In this document: positions 19,117 to 27,866 of the stretch, piece by piece | Layout: each line of letters opens with the position of its first letter | Numbering within the stretch: the first letter of the stretch is position 1 | From: Nocardiopsis mwathae | Lineage (GTDB): Bacteria; Actinomycetota; Actinomycetes; Streptosporangiales; Streptosporangiaceae | DNA: 64,000 nucleotides | Assembly (NCBI RefSeq): GCF_014201195.1 | Contig: NZ_JACHDS010000001.1 | Coordinates: 4,898,001-4,962,000, forward strand | Direction: 5' to 3' | Made by a program: the position numbers and the translations under genes | The notes under the pieces: generated by a model | Database searches by the model: none | Seen by the model: the letters and a program-made list of their open reading frames with translations, nothing else | What the model was told of the DNA's origin: nothing

Positions 19117-21999
19117 CTAGCGCGGCCAGGCGAAGGCCTCGCCGACGGTGGCGGCGAGTTGGAGGTAGGCGTCGCGGGTGGACGGGTGGAGGCGGTCGAG
19201 GTCGACCTCGGCGCCCTCTTCCAGGTGGGGGTCCCACGGGACGCGGACCACCGCGCGGCAGCGGCTGGCGAAGTGCTGCTCCAGCCGGTCCAGGTCGATG
19301 GTGCTCTTACCGTCGGTGCGCACCATGGACAGCACGACGACCGCGCCCCGGACCAGGTAGCCGTACTCGTGCGCCTCCAGCCAGTCGAGGGTGGCGCTGG
19401 CGCTGCGCGCGCCGTCGACCGACGCCGAGCTGACCAGCACCACCTGGTCGGCCAGGCCCAGCACCCCGCGCATGGCCGAGTGGAGCAGCCCGGTACCGCA
19501 GTCGGTGAGGCAGATCGAGTAGTAGTGCTCCAGGATCCGGGTGACCTGGCGGTAGTCCTCCTCGCTGAACGCCTCCGACACCGCCGGGTCGCGGTCGGAG
19601 GCCAGGATCTCCAGGCGGCTCGCCGCCTGCGAGGTGAAGCCGCGGATGTCGGCGTAGCGCCGGATCGTGTCCCGCTCGTTCAACAGGTCGCGGATGGTCG
19701 CCGCGGTCTGCAGCCGCACCTTGTCCGAGAGCGTGCCGCGGTCCGGGTTGGCGTCGACCGCCAGGACGCGGTCGCCGCGCAGCGAGGCCAGCATGGAGCC
19801 GAGCGCGACCGTCGTCGTGGTCTTGCCGACCCCGCCCTTGAGGCTGAGCACCGCCACCCGGTGGTGCCCGCCCGCGACGTGCGTGGTGGCACGGGCGGTG
19901 AGTTCGCGGCGCCGCACCTCGTTTGCGGACTCACCGGGGTTCACCAGGCCGAACGTCGCCGACTGCACGACCTTGCGCCACCCCTTGGCCTGGGGCTTGG
20001 GGCGGTTGCGCACCAGCGAGTCGGCGTCGAGCATGTCGGACGTCTCGCCGGCGCCCTGCTGCCCCTCGCCGTCTCCCACGATGTGGGCGCGGTACTGGAA
20101 GGGATGTGCGGCGTCCGGGTGGGGCATGGCGGAGGTCTGCGGACCGTGGGCTCCGGGAGCTCCAGGAGGTCCGGGAAATCCGGGAGGTCCCTGCTGCTGC
20201 GGCCCCCAGGGTGCGTTCGGCCCCATGGGCACCTGGCCGCCGGTCGCGTAGCCCTGGGGCGGCCCGGCCGAGGAGGGCCCCGGCTGCTGGGGTCCGGTGT
20301 GCGGGTGGCCTCCCGGCCCAGGCGGCGCGTGCGGGCCGGGGCGGCCCTGCCGGCCCGGGTACGGCGCCTGGGGCGGTGGCCCCTGCGGGTGCGGCCCCGG
20401 CGCTTGCGGACCGGTGTGCGGCTGCGCGGGGTACGGCTGCTGCGGACCCGTGTACCCGTGTCCCGGGGGCGGCCCCGGCTGCGGGGGGTGCGGGTGCTGC
20501 TGCGGGCCGGGATAGGGCGGGTAAGGCTGGGGCTGCTCCGGGCCGTGCGGGGCCTGCTGACTCGGGGCGGACTGACCGTTGGGGAGGTGCGGCGGCACCT
20601 GCGGTCCGCTCGGCGACCCCTGGGGAGCCGGGGCGTGGGCGTCCGCCTCGGTGGGCTCGGTGGGCTCGGTGGGGTCCGTGGGGTCCGTGGGCTCGACGGG
20701 CGACGCGGACTCCTGACCCACCTGGTCGGTCCGCTCCTCCGACGGCAGGGGTGCCCCCTGCGGGGCCTCCTCGGCGGGGACGGCGGCAGCGTCGAGTGCA
20801 GGGTCGACGGTGGGGTCGACGGTGGGGTCGGCCATGGGGTCGACGGACGGTCCCTCGGCCGTCGTCTCCGCGACCGACCGGTCCGGCGTCGGCTCCTCGT
20901 CGGCCGCGAGGTCGTGCGGTCCTCCCGCTGACGCGTACTCGGCGGGGGCCGACTCCAGCGGGGGCAGCGGCTCGGGCTCGGGCACGTCGTCGAACGGCGC
21001 GTAGCCGGCCGCCTCCGGCTGCTCGTCCGGGAACGCCGGGGGAGCGCCCGTGGGATCGGCGCCCCCGGCGGGGCCCGAGTGGGGCGTCGTCGGGGGGACC
21101 GGTGGCCCCCACGCGCCCGGGTCGGACTCGGGCTCCGGCGCGGGCTGCTGCCCTCCGGAGTGCCGGACCTCGGGGTGCCGGGGGTCGGGGAAGGCAGGGG
21201 CCTCGGGAGGCGCGGGCGCCTGCCACGCCTGCGGCGGCCCCGCCGGCGCCTGGGGCGCCGGGTACGGAGGTGCGGCGGCCTGCGACCAGTCCGGTGCGGG
21301 GTGGCCGTCCTGGGGCCACGCCTGCTGGGCGCCCGACGCGGGGCCATACGGTCCGGGCGGCGCGGGAGGTGCCGGCGGCGCGGCGTGCTCCGGCCATGCC
21401 GAGGGCGTGCGGGGCTCTCCCGGCCACGTCTGCGGCGTATCCGACGGAGGCTGGGGTGCGGGGCCGCCGGGCCAGGGGCGGTCGCCCTCCGGCTGCGGTC
21501 GCGGCCCGTGCACGGGAGGGGCCGGCTGCGCGGGCGCGGCCGGAGCGGCGGGGTCGCCCGCGTGCGGCGCCGGGTCCCAGGGCGGCACGTACCCGGACTC
21601 CGGTGTCGCGTAAGCAGGCGGTTGAGCCGTCTCCGGCCCGACCGCCTGCTGTGGCTGCTGTGGCTGGTAGTGCTCTCCGACCCCGCCGTCCGAGGGCCCC
21701 GGGCCGCCAGGCCGGTCCTGGCCCGGTGGTGCGTGCGGGCCGTTCATAAGTGGGGACGCAGCGTCATGCCCGCCCACCGCGTAGGGCGGCGGAGGCGGCA
21801 TGTCCCCGATCGCGTAGGGGGGCGGGGGAGGGAACCCGCCGTCGCCGAACCAGTCGTCGGCCGGAGACGCGGGCCCCGGACCACCCGGCTGCTCACCCTG
21901 TTCCGCGTAGGCGTTCTCCAGCGCGGTGTCGCGGTCACGTTCCCCGTCTCGCGGACGCGCACCCGCGAACTTCGAACCGTCGTGTTCTCTGTGTGCCAC
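19117..21999 (-). CDS. MinD/ParA-like ATPase with long proline-rich N-terminus (EspI-like)
   Basis: About 660 residues of low-complexity Pro/Gly/Ala-rich sequence (PPPPYAIGDMPPPPPYAVGG, GPQQPYPAQPHTGPQ and similar) precede a deviant-Walker-A ATPase: VAVLSLKGGVGKTTTTVALG, VLAVDANPDRGTLSDK and ICLTDCGTGLLHSAMRGVL. The layout matches EspI-type and related actinobacterial MinD-like proteins, often linked to type VII secretion. No ESX genes are in the window, so the role is open. GTG at 21999 follows GAGGAG; an ATG five codons upstream is less well placed. It is monocistronic and divergent from the oxidoreductase gene. Confidence 0.85.
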   Translation of the reverse strand: MAHREHDGSKFAGARPRDGERDRDTALENAYAEQGEQPGGPGPASPADDWFGDGGFPPPPPYAIGDMPPPPPYAVGGHDAASPLMNGPHAPPGQDRPGGPGPSDGGVGEHYQPQQPQQAVGPETAQPPAYATPESGYVPPWDPAPHAGDPAAPAAPAQPAPPVHGPRPQPEGDRPWPGGPAPQPPSDTPQTWPGEPRTPSAWPEHAAPPAPPAPPGPYGPASGAQQAWPQDGHPAPDWSQAAAPPYPAPQAPAGPPQAWQAPAPPEAPAFPDPRHPEVRHSGGQQPAPEPESDPGAWGPPVPPTTPHSGPAGGADPTGAPPAFPDEQPEAAGYAPFDDVPEPEPLPPLESAPAEYASAGGPHDLAADEEPTPDRSVAETTAEGPSVDPMADPTVDPTVDPALDAAAVPAEEAPQGAPLPSEERTDQVGQESASPVEPTDPTDPTEPTEPTEADAHAPAPQGSPSGPQVPPHLPNGQSAPSQQAPHGPEQPQPYPPYPGPQQHPHPPQPGPPPGHGYTGPQQPYPAQPHTGPQAPGPHPQGPPPQAPYPGRQGRPGPHAPPGPGGHPHTGPQQPGPSSAGPPQGYATGGQVPMGPNAPWGPQQQGPPGFPGPPGAPGAHGPQTSAMPHPDAAHPFQYRAHIVGDGEGQQGAGETSDMLDADSLVRNRPKPQAKGWRKVVQSATFGLVNPGESANEVRRRELTARATTHVAGGHHRVAVLSLKGGVGKTTTTVALGSMLASLRGDRVLAVDANPDRGTLSDKVRLQTAATIRDLLNERDTIRRYADIRGFTSQAASRLEILASDRDPAVSEAFSEEDYRQVTRILEHYYSICLTDCGTGLLHSAMRGVLGLADQVVLVSSASVDGARSASATLDWLEAHEYGYLVRGAVVVLSMVRTDGKSTIDLDRLEQHFASRCRAVVRVPWDPHLEEGAEVDLDRLHPSTRDAYLQLAATVGEAFAWPR

Positions 22000-22238
22000 C
22001 GCGGTTCTCCTCAAGACGCTCTCTGTGGGGGCGTGAACGTTCGCAGCCGGGTGCCCCTTTCCTTCGGGTCGGATCGTGGGGACCGATCCCCCAGCCTCGC
22101 GATTTTCTTCAGCTCAGTCAACAAACATAAAACCATCCGAAGGCGACGCGGACACCGCGTACCGACCGACTTCGGACCTGCGTCACACGGCCCTCCGGCA
22201 TACGCCGACCCCATGCGCATCCTGGGTAGCGTGCAGTC

Positions 22239-23222
22239 ATGCATGCCATCGTGATCAGCGAGCCGGGTGACGCCGACGTCCTCGTGTGGAGCGAGGTGCC
22301 CGACCCGGTTCCCGACCTCGGCGAGGTCCTCGTCGACGTCCGCGCGACCGCCGTCAACCGTGCCGATGTCGCCCAGCGCCAGGGCACCTACCCGCCGCCG
22401 CCCGGCGCCTCGGAGTACCCCGGGCTGGAGTGCTCGGGCACCATCGCGGAGCTCGGCCCCGGAACAGAGGGCTCGGGCTGGTCGGTCGGAGACGAGGTGT
22501 GCGCGCTGCTGACCGGGGGAGGCTACGCCGAGCGCGTCGCCGTGCCCGTCGGCCAGCTGCTGCCCGTTCCCCGCGGGGTCTCGCTCGTCGAAGCGGCAGC
22601 GCTACCCGAGGTGGCCTGCACGGTGTGGTCGAACCTGTGCATGGTCGCCGACCTGCGCCCCGGAGAGACACTGCTGGTGCACGGCGGGGGCAGCGGCATC
22701 GGCACGTTCGCCGTGCAGTTCGCCTGTGCCCTGGGCGCCCGCGTCATCGTGACGGCGGGCAGTGAGGCCAAGCTCGAACGCTGCCGGGAACTGGGCGCGG
22801 CCGTAGCGATCAACTACCGTGAAGAGGACTTCGCCGCACGCGTCAAGGACGCGACGGGCGGCGCGGGCGCCGACGTCATTCTGGACATCATGGGTGGCTC
22901 CTATCTGGAGTCCAATGTCCGGTCCCTGGCCGTGGGCGGCCGCCTGGTCATCATTGGGCTGATGGGCGGACGCAAGGCCGAGCTCGACATCGGCCGGATG
23001 CTGGTGAAGCGGCTGTCCGTGCAGGCCACGACGTTGCGATCGCGCCCCGCTGAGGAGAAGGCGCGGATCGTCGCCGGGGTCGCGGGGCAGGTGTGGCCAC
23101 TTCTGGCCGCCGGATCGGTCCGCCCGGTGGTGGATCACACGCTTCCGCTGCACCAGGCCGCCGCAGCACACCGCATCATGGAATCGAGCGCACATGTCGG
23201 CAAGCTCGTGCTGACAGTCTGA
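22239..23222 (+). CDS. NAD(P)H:quinone oxidoreductase, zinc-independent MDR family
   Basis: The 327-residue product is a PIG3/QOR-type medium-chain reductase. It has the N-terminal GroES-like fold (VNRADVAQRQGTYPPPPG, PGLECSG) and a Rossmann fold with LLVHGGGSGIGTFAVQFA. No structural or catalytic zinc ligands are visible. It reduces quinones or other electrophilic carbonyls with NADPH; the substrate is unknown. bpa follows after 54 bases and may be cotranscribed. Confidence 0.9.
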   Translation: MHAIVISEPGDADVLVWSEVPDPVPDLGEVLVDVRATAVNRADVAQRQGTYPPPPGASEYPGLECSGTIAELGPGTEGSGWSVGDEVCALLTGGGYAERVAVPVGQLLPVPRGVSLVEAAALPEVACTVWSNLCMVADLRPGETLLVHGGGSGIGTFAVQFACALGARVIVTAGSEAKLERCRELGAAVAINYREEDFAARVKDATGGAGADVILDIMGGSYLESNVRSLAVGGRLVIIGLMGGRKAELDIGRMLVKRLSVQATTLRSRPAEEKARIVAGVAGQVWPLLAAGSVRPVVDHTLPLHQAAAAHRIMESSAHVGKLVLTV

Positions 23223-23276
23223 TGACCGACGGCCTGACAGCGCCGGGATATCGAAAAGCCGCAAGGTGAGGGTTGA

Positions 23277-23843
23277 ATGAACGACGCAGCCAACAACCAG
23301 CAGCAGGTCCTGATCGTCGGCCCCGGCGGCGCCTCCCTGGGGCCCGCTTCCGACACCGGTGACCCGGAGCAGGGGAAGGCGGGCGCGACCGAGGAGCGCT
23401 CGCTGAGCGAGATGGTGGAGCAGCCCGCGAAGGTGATGCGGATCGGCAGCATGATCCGCCAGCTCCTGGACGAGGTGAAGGCGGCCCCGCTGGACGAGGC
23501 CAGCCGCGTGCGGCTCCGCGAGATCCACACCAATTCGATAAAGGAACTTGAGGACGGCCTGGCTCCGGAGCTGATCGAGGAGCTGGAGCGCCTCACCCTC
23601 CCGTTCACGGACGAGGGCACCCCGACCGAAGCCGAGCTGCGGATCGCCCAGGCCCAGCTGGTGGGCTGGTTGGAAGGGCTCTTCCACGGAATCCAGACGA
23701 CCCTGTTCGCCCAGCAGATGGCGGCCCGCGCCCAGCTGGAGAACATGCGCAAGGCCCTGCCCGCGGGCGGTTCCGTGCACGCGCAGGAGCAGGGTGCCGA
23801 CCACATGGGTCCGGGTGGCGCGGGGTCGGGCCCCTACCTGTAG
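23277..23843 (+). CDS. bpa: Bacterial proteasome activator Bpa (PafE)
   Basis: This 188-residue protein (DUF2587 family) forms a ring that opens the 20S proteasome gate without ATP. The helical core runs from SLSEMVEQPAKVMRIGSMIR to GWLEGLFHGIQTTLFAQQMAARAQLE. The extreme C-terminus, which docks into the proteasome, reads SGPYL instead of the usual GQYL. The N- and C-terminal tails are disordered. Its presence implies a mycobacterial-type proteasome elsewhere in the genome. Confidence 0.9.
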   Translation: MNDAANNQQQVLIVGPGGASLGPASDTGDPEQGKAGATEERSLSEMVEQPAKVMRIGSMIRQLLDEVKAAPLDEASRVRLREIHTNSIKELEDGLAPELIEELERLTLPFTDEGTPTEAELRIAQAQLVGWLEGLFHGIQTTLFAQQMAARAQLENMRKALPAGGSVHAQEQGADHMGPGGAGSGPYL

Positions 23844-23868
23844 GGGCAGGGGAACCCCAGCCGTACAC

Positions 23869-23905
23869 CGAGGGCCGGGAGCGTCGACGACGCTCCCGGC
23901 CCTCG
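23869..23905. terminator. Bidirectional terminator between bpa and serS
   Basis: A near-perfect inverted repeat (CGAGGGCCGGGAGCGTCG and its complement, with essentially no spacer) lies between the convergent bpa and serS genes. There is no U-tract, which is usual for actinobacterial hairpin terminators. Confidence 0.7.
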
Positions 23906-23931
23906 CTCGCGTGATGGCTCGCCCCCCGGGG

Positions 23932-25203
23932 CTACTTCTTCGTGTTCACCGGTTCCAGCACGTCACGCCCGACGAAGGGGCGCAGCGCCTCCGGGACCAC
24001 CACGGAGCCGTCCGCCCGCTGGTGGTTCTCCAGGATCGCCACGATCCACCGGGTGGTGGCGAGCGTGCCGTTGAGCGTGGCGGCGAACCGCGGCTTGCCG
24101 TCGGCGTCCCGGTAGCGGATGTTCAGCCGCCGGGACTGGTAGTCGGTGCAGTTGGAGGTGGAGGTCAGCTCGCGGTAGCGGCCCTGGGTGGGCACCCAGG
24201 CCTCGCAGTCGAACTTGCGGGCCGCGCTCGACCCGAGGTCGCCCCCGGCGATGTCCACGACGCGGTAGGGCAGCTCCAGCTTGTCGAGCATCTCCCGCTC
24301 CCAGGCCAGCAGCCGCCGGTGCTCCTCGTGCGCCCGGTCGGGGTGGGCGTAGACGAACATTTCGACCTTGTTGAACTGGTGCACCCGGATGATGCCGCGG
24401 GTGTCCTTGCCGTACGAGCCGGCCTCGCGGCGGAAGCAGGAGGACCAGCCGATGTAGCGGTTCGGCAGCGCGTCGGCGGCCAGGATCTCCCCGGCGTGGT
24501 ACCCGGCGAGCGGGACCTCGGAGGTCCCCACGAGGTAGAGGTCGTCGGCCGGAAGCCGGTAGACCTCGTCGGCGTGCGCACCGAGGAACCCGGTGCCCTC
24601 CATGGTCTCGGGCTTCACCAGCACCGGCGGGACCATCGGGGTGAACCCGGCCGCCACCGCCTGCCGCATGGCCATGTTGAGAAGTCCGAGTTCCAGCATG
24701 GCGCCGACACCGGTGAGGAAATAGAAGCGCGCGCCGGACACCTTGGCGCCGCGCTCGGTGTCGATGGCGCCCAGCATCTCGCCCAGTTCGAGGTGGTCGC
24801 GCGGGGCGAAGTCGAACTCGGGCGGGGTGCCGACCTCCTCCAGCACGGTGAAGTCGTCGACGCCGCCCTCGGGCGCGCCCTGCTCGACGATGTTGGGCAC
24901 GTCCTTAAGGGTCGCGTCGAGTTCGTCGCCGAGCCGCCCCGCCTCGGCCTCGGCCTCCTTGACCTCGGTGGCGAGCGTCTTGGCGCGGGACAGCAGTACG
25001 TCGCGCTCCTCCGCGGACGCCTTGGACACCGACTTGCCGACGCTCTTCTGCTCGGCGCGCAGGGTTTCGAAGCGCGTGAGCGCGGCGCGGCGGCGCGAGT
25101 CCAGGTCGAGCAGCCGGTCGACGACGGCGTCGTCTTCCCCGCGGGCCCGCTGCGATGCGCGAAGGCGGTCAGGGTCGTCTCGGAGTGCGCGAAGGTCGAT
25201 CAC
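23932..25203 (-). CDS. serS: Seryl-tRNA synthetase
   Basis: This 423-residue class II synthetase charges tRNA-Ser. The N-terminal coiled-coil tRNA-binding arm (about residues 30-100, [20 protein letters not shown]) precedes the catalytic domain. Motif 2 is [33 protein letters not shown] follows, and motif 3 lies in the segment ending [21 protein letters not shown] at 25203 gives the standard [15 protein letters not shown] start; the frame extends 33 codons further without homology. Confidence 0.96.
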   Translation of the reverse strand: MIDLRALRDDPDRLRASQRARGEDDAVVDRLLDLDSRRRAALTRFETLRAEQKSVGKSVSKASAEERDVLLSRAKTLATEVKEAEAEAGRLGDELDATLKDVPNIVEQGAPEGGVDDFTVLEEVGTPPEFDFAPRDHLELGEMLGAIDTERGAKVSGARFYFLTGVGAMLELGLLNMAMRQAVAAGFTPMVPPVLVKPETMEGTGFLGAHADEVYRLPADDLYLVGTSEVPLAGYHAGEILAADALPNRYIGWSSCFRREAGSYGKDTRGIIRVHQFNKVEMFVYAHPDRAHEEHRRLLAWEREMLDKLELPYRVVDIAGGDLGSSAARKFDCEAWVPTQGRYRELTSTSNCTDYQSRRLNIRYRDADGKPRFAATLNGTLATTRWIVAILENHQRADGSVVVPEALRPFVGRDVLEPVNTKK

Positions 25204-25472
25204 GTTCAGCAGGTTACCGGGGATGGGCCGCCGAACCACATCGATCACCCCCGCGAAACCGTCACCACCCTCCCCTAGCGTTCGATGGTGGGCGGGACGC
25301 ACCGGCGATCGGGATCACAGGGAGAAAATCCGCCGAAGCAGCGTCATGACCCGCGGGAACGCGCGTTAGTAGGAGTGGCGGACGCGACTCGTGAAAGAGC
25401 CGGGTCCTGATCCGCCGCCGGTCGCCCGCGAGGCTGCGGCCGGATCGCCCGCGCGGACGAAGGAGGAGCAGG

Positions 25473-25655
25473 ATGACGCGATCGTGGCCGATGAAGCCGC
25501 TCGCCGAGATGACGGCCGCTGAACTCGTGGCGGCGCTGCGGCGGCTGGCCCACGTGTCACCGGACGACATCGCACTGGAGAAAGCGCTGCGCGGCCGTCT
25601 CGCCCTCGTCCTGGGCGAGGAGCCGGCGGCCCGGCCCGAATGGAGCATGGCATGA
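25473..25655 (+). CDS. Small hypothetical protein, 60 aa
   Basis: The gene is not recognised. It has an excellent ribosome-binding site (AAGGAGGAGCAGG before ATG) and a compact helical sequence (EMTAAELVAALRRLAHVSPD, then ALEKALRGRLALVLGEEP). These favour a real gene. The stop overlaps the start of the next small frame by four bases (ATGA). It is divergent from serS, about 270 bases away. Confidence 0.55.
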   Translation: MTRSWPMKPLAEMTAAELVAALRRLAHVSPDDIALEKALRGRLALVLGEEPAARPEWSMA

Positions 25656-25825
25656 GCGTTGGGAAGCAGGAAGAGCGTCACGTCACCCCGCACCTGGGCT
25701 GCCGCCTGTGCGCGCGCAGCGGGCGCACCCGTTCGACTCGGTCGACACGGTGGAACGAGACGGACCGGGGCCATGGCCCGCGCGCCGGCCGCACCTCGGC
25801 GAAGGGCACGCCCCCGAGGCCGTGA
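25652..25825 (+). CDS. Small hypothetical protein, 57 aa, coupled to preceding gene
   Basis: The start ATG overlaps the stop of the preceding small gene (ATGA at 25652-25655). It reads MSVGKQEERHVTPHLGCRLC and becomes rich in Arg, Thr and Gly. One CxxC pair (CRLC) is present. No family is recognised and the tail is compositionally weak, so it may be chance. An alternative frame starting at 25659 has no ribosome-binding site. Confidence 0.3.
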   Translation: MSVGKQEERHVTPHLGCRLCARSGRTRSTRSTRWNETDRGHGPRAGRTSAKGTPPRP

Positions 25826-25836
25826 AGACGCGCTCT

Positions 25837-25920
25837 TCCCGTTGGTCTCGGAGATATCGGGGTGAAAATCGCTCGTGAGACCCCAACATCTCCGAGATCA
25901 ACGGAGGCAGAAACGGGAAA
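25837..25920. repeat. Palindromic intergenic repeat / terminator, copy 1
   Basis: CGTTGGTCTCGGAGATATCG and CATCTCCGAGATCAACG form a long imperfect stem around a loop containing GAAAATCGCTCGTGAG. CCCGTT and AACGGG extend the base. It lies between the small plus-strand genes and the convergent pheA. Related sequences occur at 26194 and 32970. Confidence 0.6.
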
Positions 25921-26193
25921 GCGCCGTGCGCGGGTCAGGGGCGCCCGAATCGGGAGATCGAGTCGATCCGGGACTACTCCCCGCGGTGATCGTGGGAAAC
26001 AGTCGGGCGAACCGGACGCCGTGAGATGTGCGCCCATGGTCAGCCCGGGGAGAGCCCGAGGCTCCCGGATCGCGGAAATCGCTGCACGCGAAGCGGAAAC
26101 CCGTGGTTCCGGGCCGCCACGAGTACCGGTCTCGCACCCGCAGCCGCCTGCCTACCTGCCCTGAAAGGCAACCTGACTGCGCTCTCGCGCCCC

Positions 26194-26215
26194 CTTCCCC
26201 GTTGATCTCGGAGAG
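26194..26215. repeat. Half-copy of the intergenic repeat
   Basis: CTTCCCCGTTGATCTCGGAG repeats the left arm of the palindrome at 25837-25920, just after the pheA stop. The matching right arm is absent here; on its own it makes only a weak structure. Between the two copies (25921-26193) I see no gene. Confidence 0.5.
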
Positions 26216-26227
26216 GGAGGACGGGGG

Positions 26228-27175
26228 TCAGGCCACACCGCCGCTGCGGATGCGTTCGAGCCAGAGTTCGGCGTCGTGGTAGTCGGCGTTGCTGGTGGCC
26301 CGGGGCCGGGTCGGCCGGGCGGGGCCGGTGGACTCGTCCGCGCACGGGTAGCTGCCGAGGAAGCGGACGTCGCGGCAGATGCGGCGCAGGCCCATCAGGG
26401 CCTCGCCGAGGGCGGCGTCGGCGACGTGGCCCTGTGCGTCGATGCAGAAGCAGTACCGCCCCAGGCCGTCGCCGGTCGGCCGGGACTCCAGCCTGGTCAG
26501 GTTCACTCCGCGCAGCGCGAACTGGTTGAGGAGTTCGACCAGGGCACCGGGGTGGTCGTCGGCGATGAACGCGACGAGGGAGGTGCGGTCGGCGCCCGTG
26601 GGGGCGGGGAGTGCGCCGGGGCGGCTGAGCCGGATGAACCGGGTGGCCGCTTCGGACCGGTCGCCGATGTCGTCGGCGAGCGGGCGAAGCCCGTAGCGTT
26701 CGGCCGCGATGGGCGCGCAGACGGCGGCGTCGTAGGGCGCGCCGGGTTCCGCCACGGCCTGGGCGGCCGCTGCGGTGGAGGAGACGGTGAACGTCTCGGC
26801 CTCGGGCAGGTGGGCCGAGATCCAGCCGCGGACCTGGGCGAGCGCGTGCGGGTGGGTCGCGATCCGCTTGACGTCGGCCAGCGCGGCGCCGTCCCGCGCC
26901 GCGAGGGTGAACCGAACGGGGACGGCCGCCTCGGCCGAGATCAGCAGCGGGACGCCGTTGATGAGCTCGGCGATGGTGGTGGTGACACCGCCCTCGACGG
27001 AGTTCTCCAGCGGCACCACCCCGCCGTCGACCTCGCCCTTGCGGACCATGGCGAAGACCGCGTCGACCCCGGAGCAGGGCACGGACGCGTCCTCGGTGAG
27101 GCCGGGGTGCAGCTGCCGGAGCGCGGCTTCGGTGAACGTGCCCGCCGGTCCCAGGTAGGCGTAACGGTTCGGCAT
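26228..27175 (-). CDS. pheA: Prephenate dehydratase
   Basis: This 315-residue monofunctional prephenate dehydratase converts prephenate to phenylpyruvate in phenylalanine synthesis. The catalytic domain has YLGPAGTFTEAAL, PLENSVEGGV and the TRFIRL motif. The C-terminal ACT domain contains ESRPTGDGLGRYCFCID, the phenylalanine-sensing ESRP motif, so feedback inhibition is expected. It has no chorismate mutase domain, as usual in actinobacteria. The last 35 residues extend beyond ACT. Confidence 0.95.
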   Translation of the reverse strand: MPNRYAYLGPAGTFTEAALRQLHPGLTEDASVPCSGVDAVFAMVRKGEVDGGVVPLENSVEGGVTTTIAELINGVPLLISAEAAVPVRFTLAARDGAALADVKRIATHPHALAQVRGWISAHLPEAETFTVSSTAAAAQAVAEPGAPYDAAVCAPIAAERYGLRPLADDIGDRSEAATRFIRLSRPGALPAPTGADRTSLVAFIADDHPGALVELLNQFALRGVNLTRLESRPTGDGLGRYCFCIDAQGHVADAALGEALMGLRRICRDVRFLGSYPCADESTGPARPTRPRATSNADYHDAELWLERIRSGGVA

Positions 27176-27253
27176 ATGCGTCAGGCTATACCCGTCACCG
27201 TGCGTGACGTGAGGTAACGGTGATGTGTGCGGCCGCTTCGGTGGCGGCCCCCG

Positions 27254-27823
27254 TCACGTGGCGGACTCGGGGACCTCCCGCAGCCGGACCGCGGGGCCGG
27301 GGTCGGTGACCACATCGCGGGGGTTGCGCGCGTCCTCGCGGCGCTCCGCGTCCTCCTCCGCGGCGGCGCGCCGCGCCGGTTCCAGCGGTGGGATCCGGGA
27401 GACGGTCTGGGCGTCGCCCACGGGCACCTGCCCGAGGCCCTGTCCCAGGCGGGCGGCGCGGATGGCGCGGTACTCCTCCGGAGACAGCGTCTCGGCCGCG
27501 CGGCCGGCCTGGATGGCCTTGGCGTAGGTACGGGACTCGGTGCGCCCGTTGATCGAGGAGACGACGATGCCGTCGCCCGCGGCGTTGAGCAGCGCCAGCG
27601 AGAAGGACCGCGCACCGGACATCTCCTCCAGCGCGTCGTAGCGCACCACCGCGACGTCGCGGATGGCGCGGGTGTCGACCTCCCCGCTCTCGGGGATGTG
27701 CCGCGGGACCAGGGCCTCGCGATCACCGATGGCGGTGCGGGACTGCATGAGCGCGTACCCGCCGACGATGAGCCCGCCCATACCGGTCAGCGTGCCGAAG
27801 ACGGCCAGGGTGATAGTGAACAC
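27254..27823 (-). CDS. DUF4446-like membrane-anchored protein
   Basis: This 189-residue protein has one N-terminal transmembrane segment (FTITLAVFGTLTGMGGLIVG). A compact domain follows with AIRDVAVVRYDALEEMSGARSF and LLNAAGDGIVVSSINGRTES, the DUF4446 pattern. The C-terminal 60 residues are charged and probably disordered. Function is unknown. GTG at 27823 is chosen because the membrane segment begins there. It lies downstream of the glycosyltransferase gene with a 43-base gap. Confidence 0.78.
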   Translation of the reverse strand: MFTITLAVFGTLTGMGGLIVGGYALMQSRTAIGDREALVPRHIPESGEVDTRAIRDVAVVRYDALEEMSGARSFSLALLNAAGDGIVVSSINGRTESRTYAKAIQAGRAAETLSPEEYRAIRAARLGQGLGQVPVGDAQTVSRIPPLEPARRAAAEEDAERREDARNPRDVVTDPGPAVRLREVPESAT

Positions 27824-27866
27824 AATGCGAGCGTAACCGCTCGGCCACGATCGACGCAGGATGCTG

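Noticed and set aside
20300-21600. Repetitive GC-rich tract, considered as a CRISPR-like or tandem repeat array
   Set aside because: The repeats are irregular and encode the Pro/Gly-rich leader of the MinD-like protein; there are no constant repeats with unique spacers.
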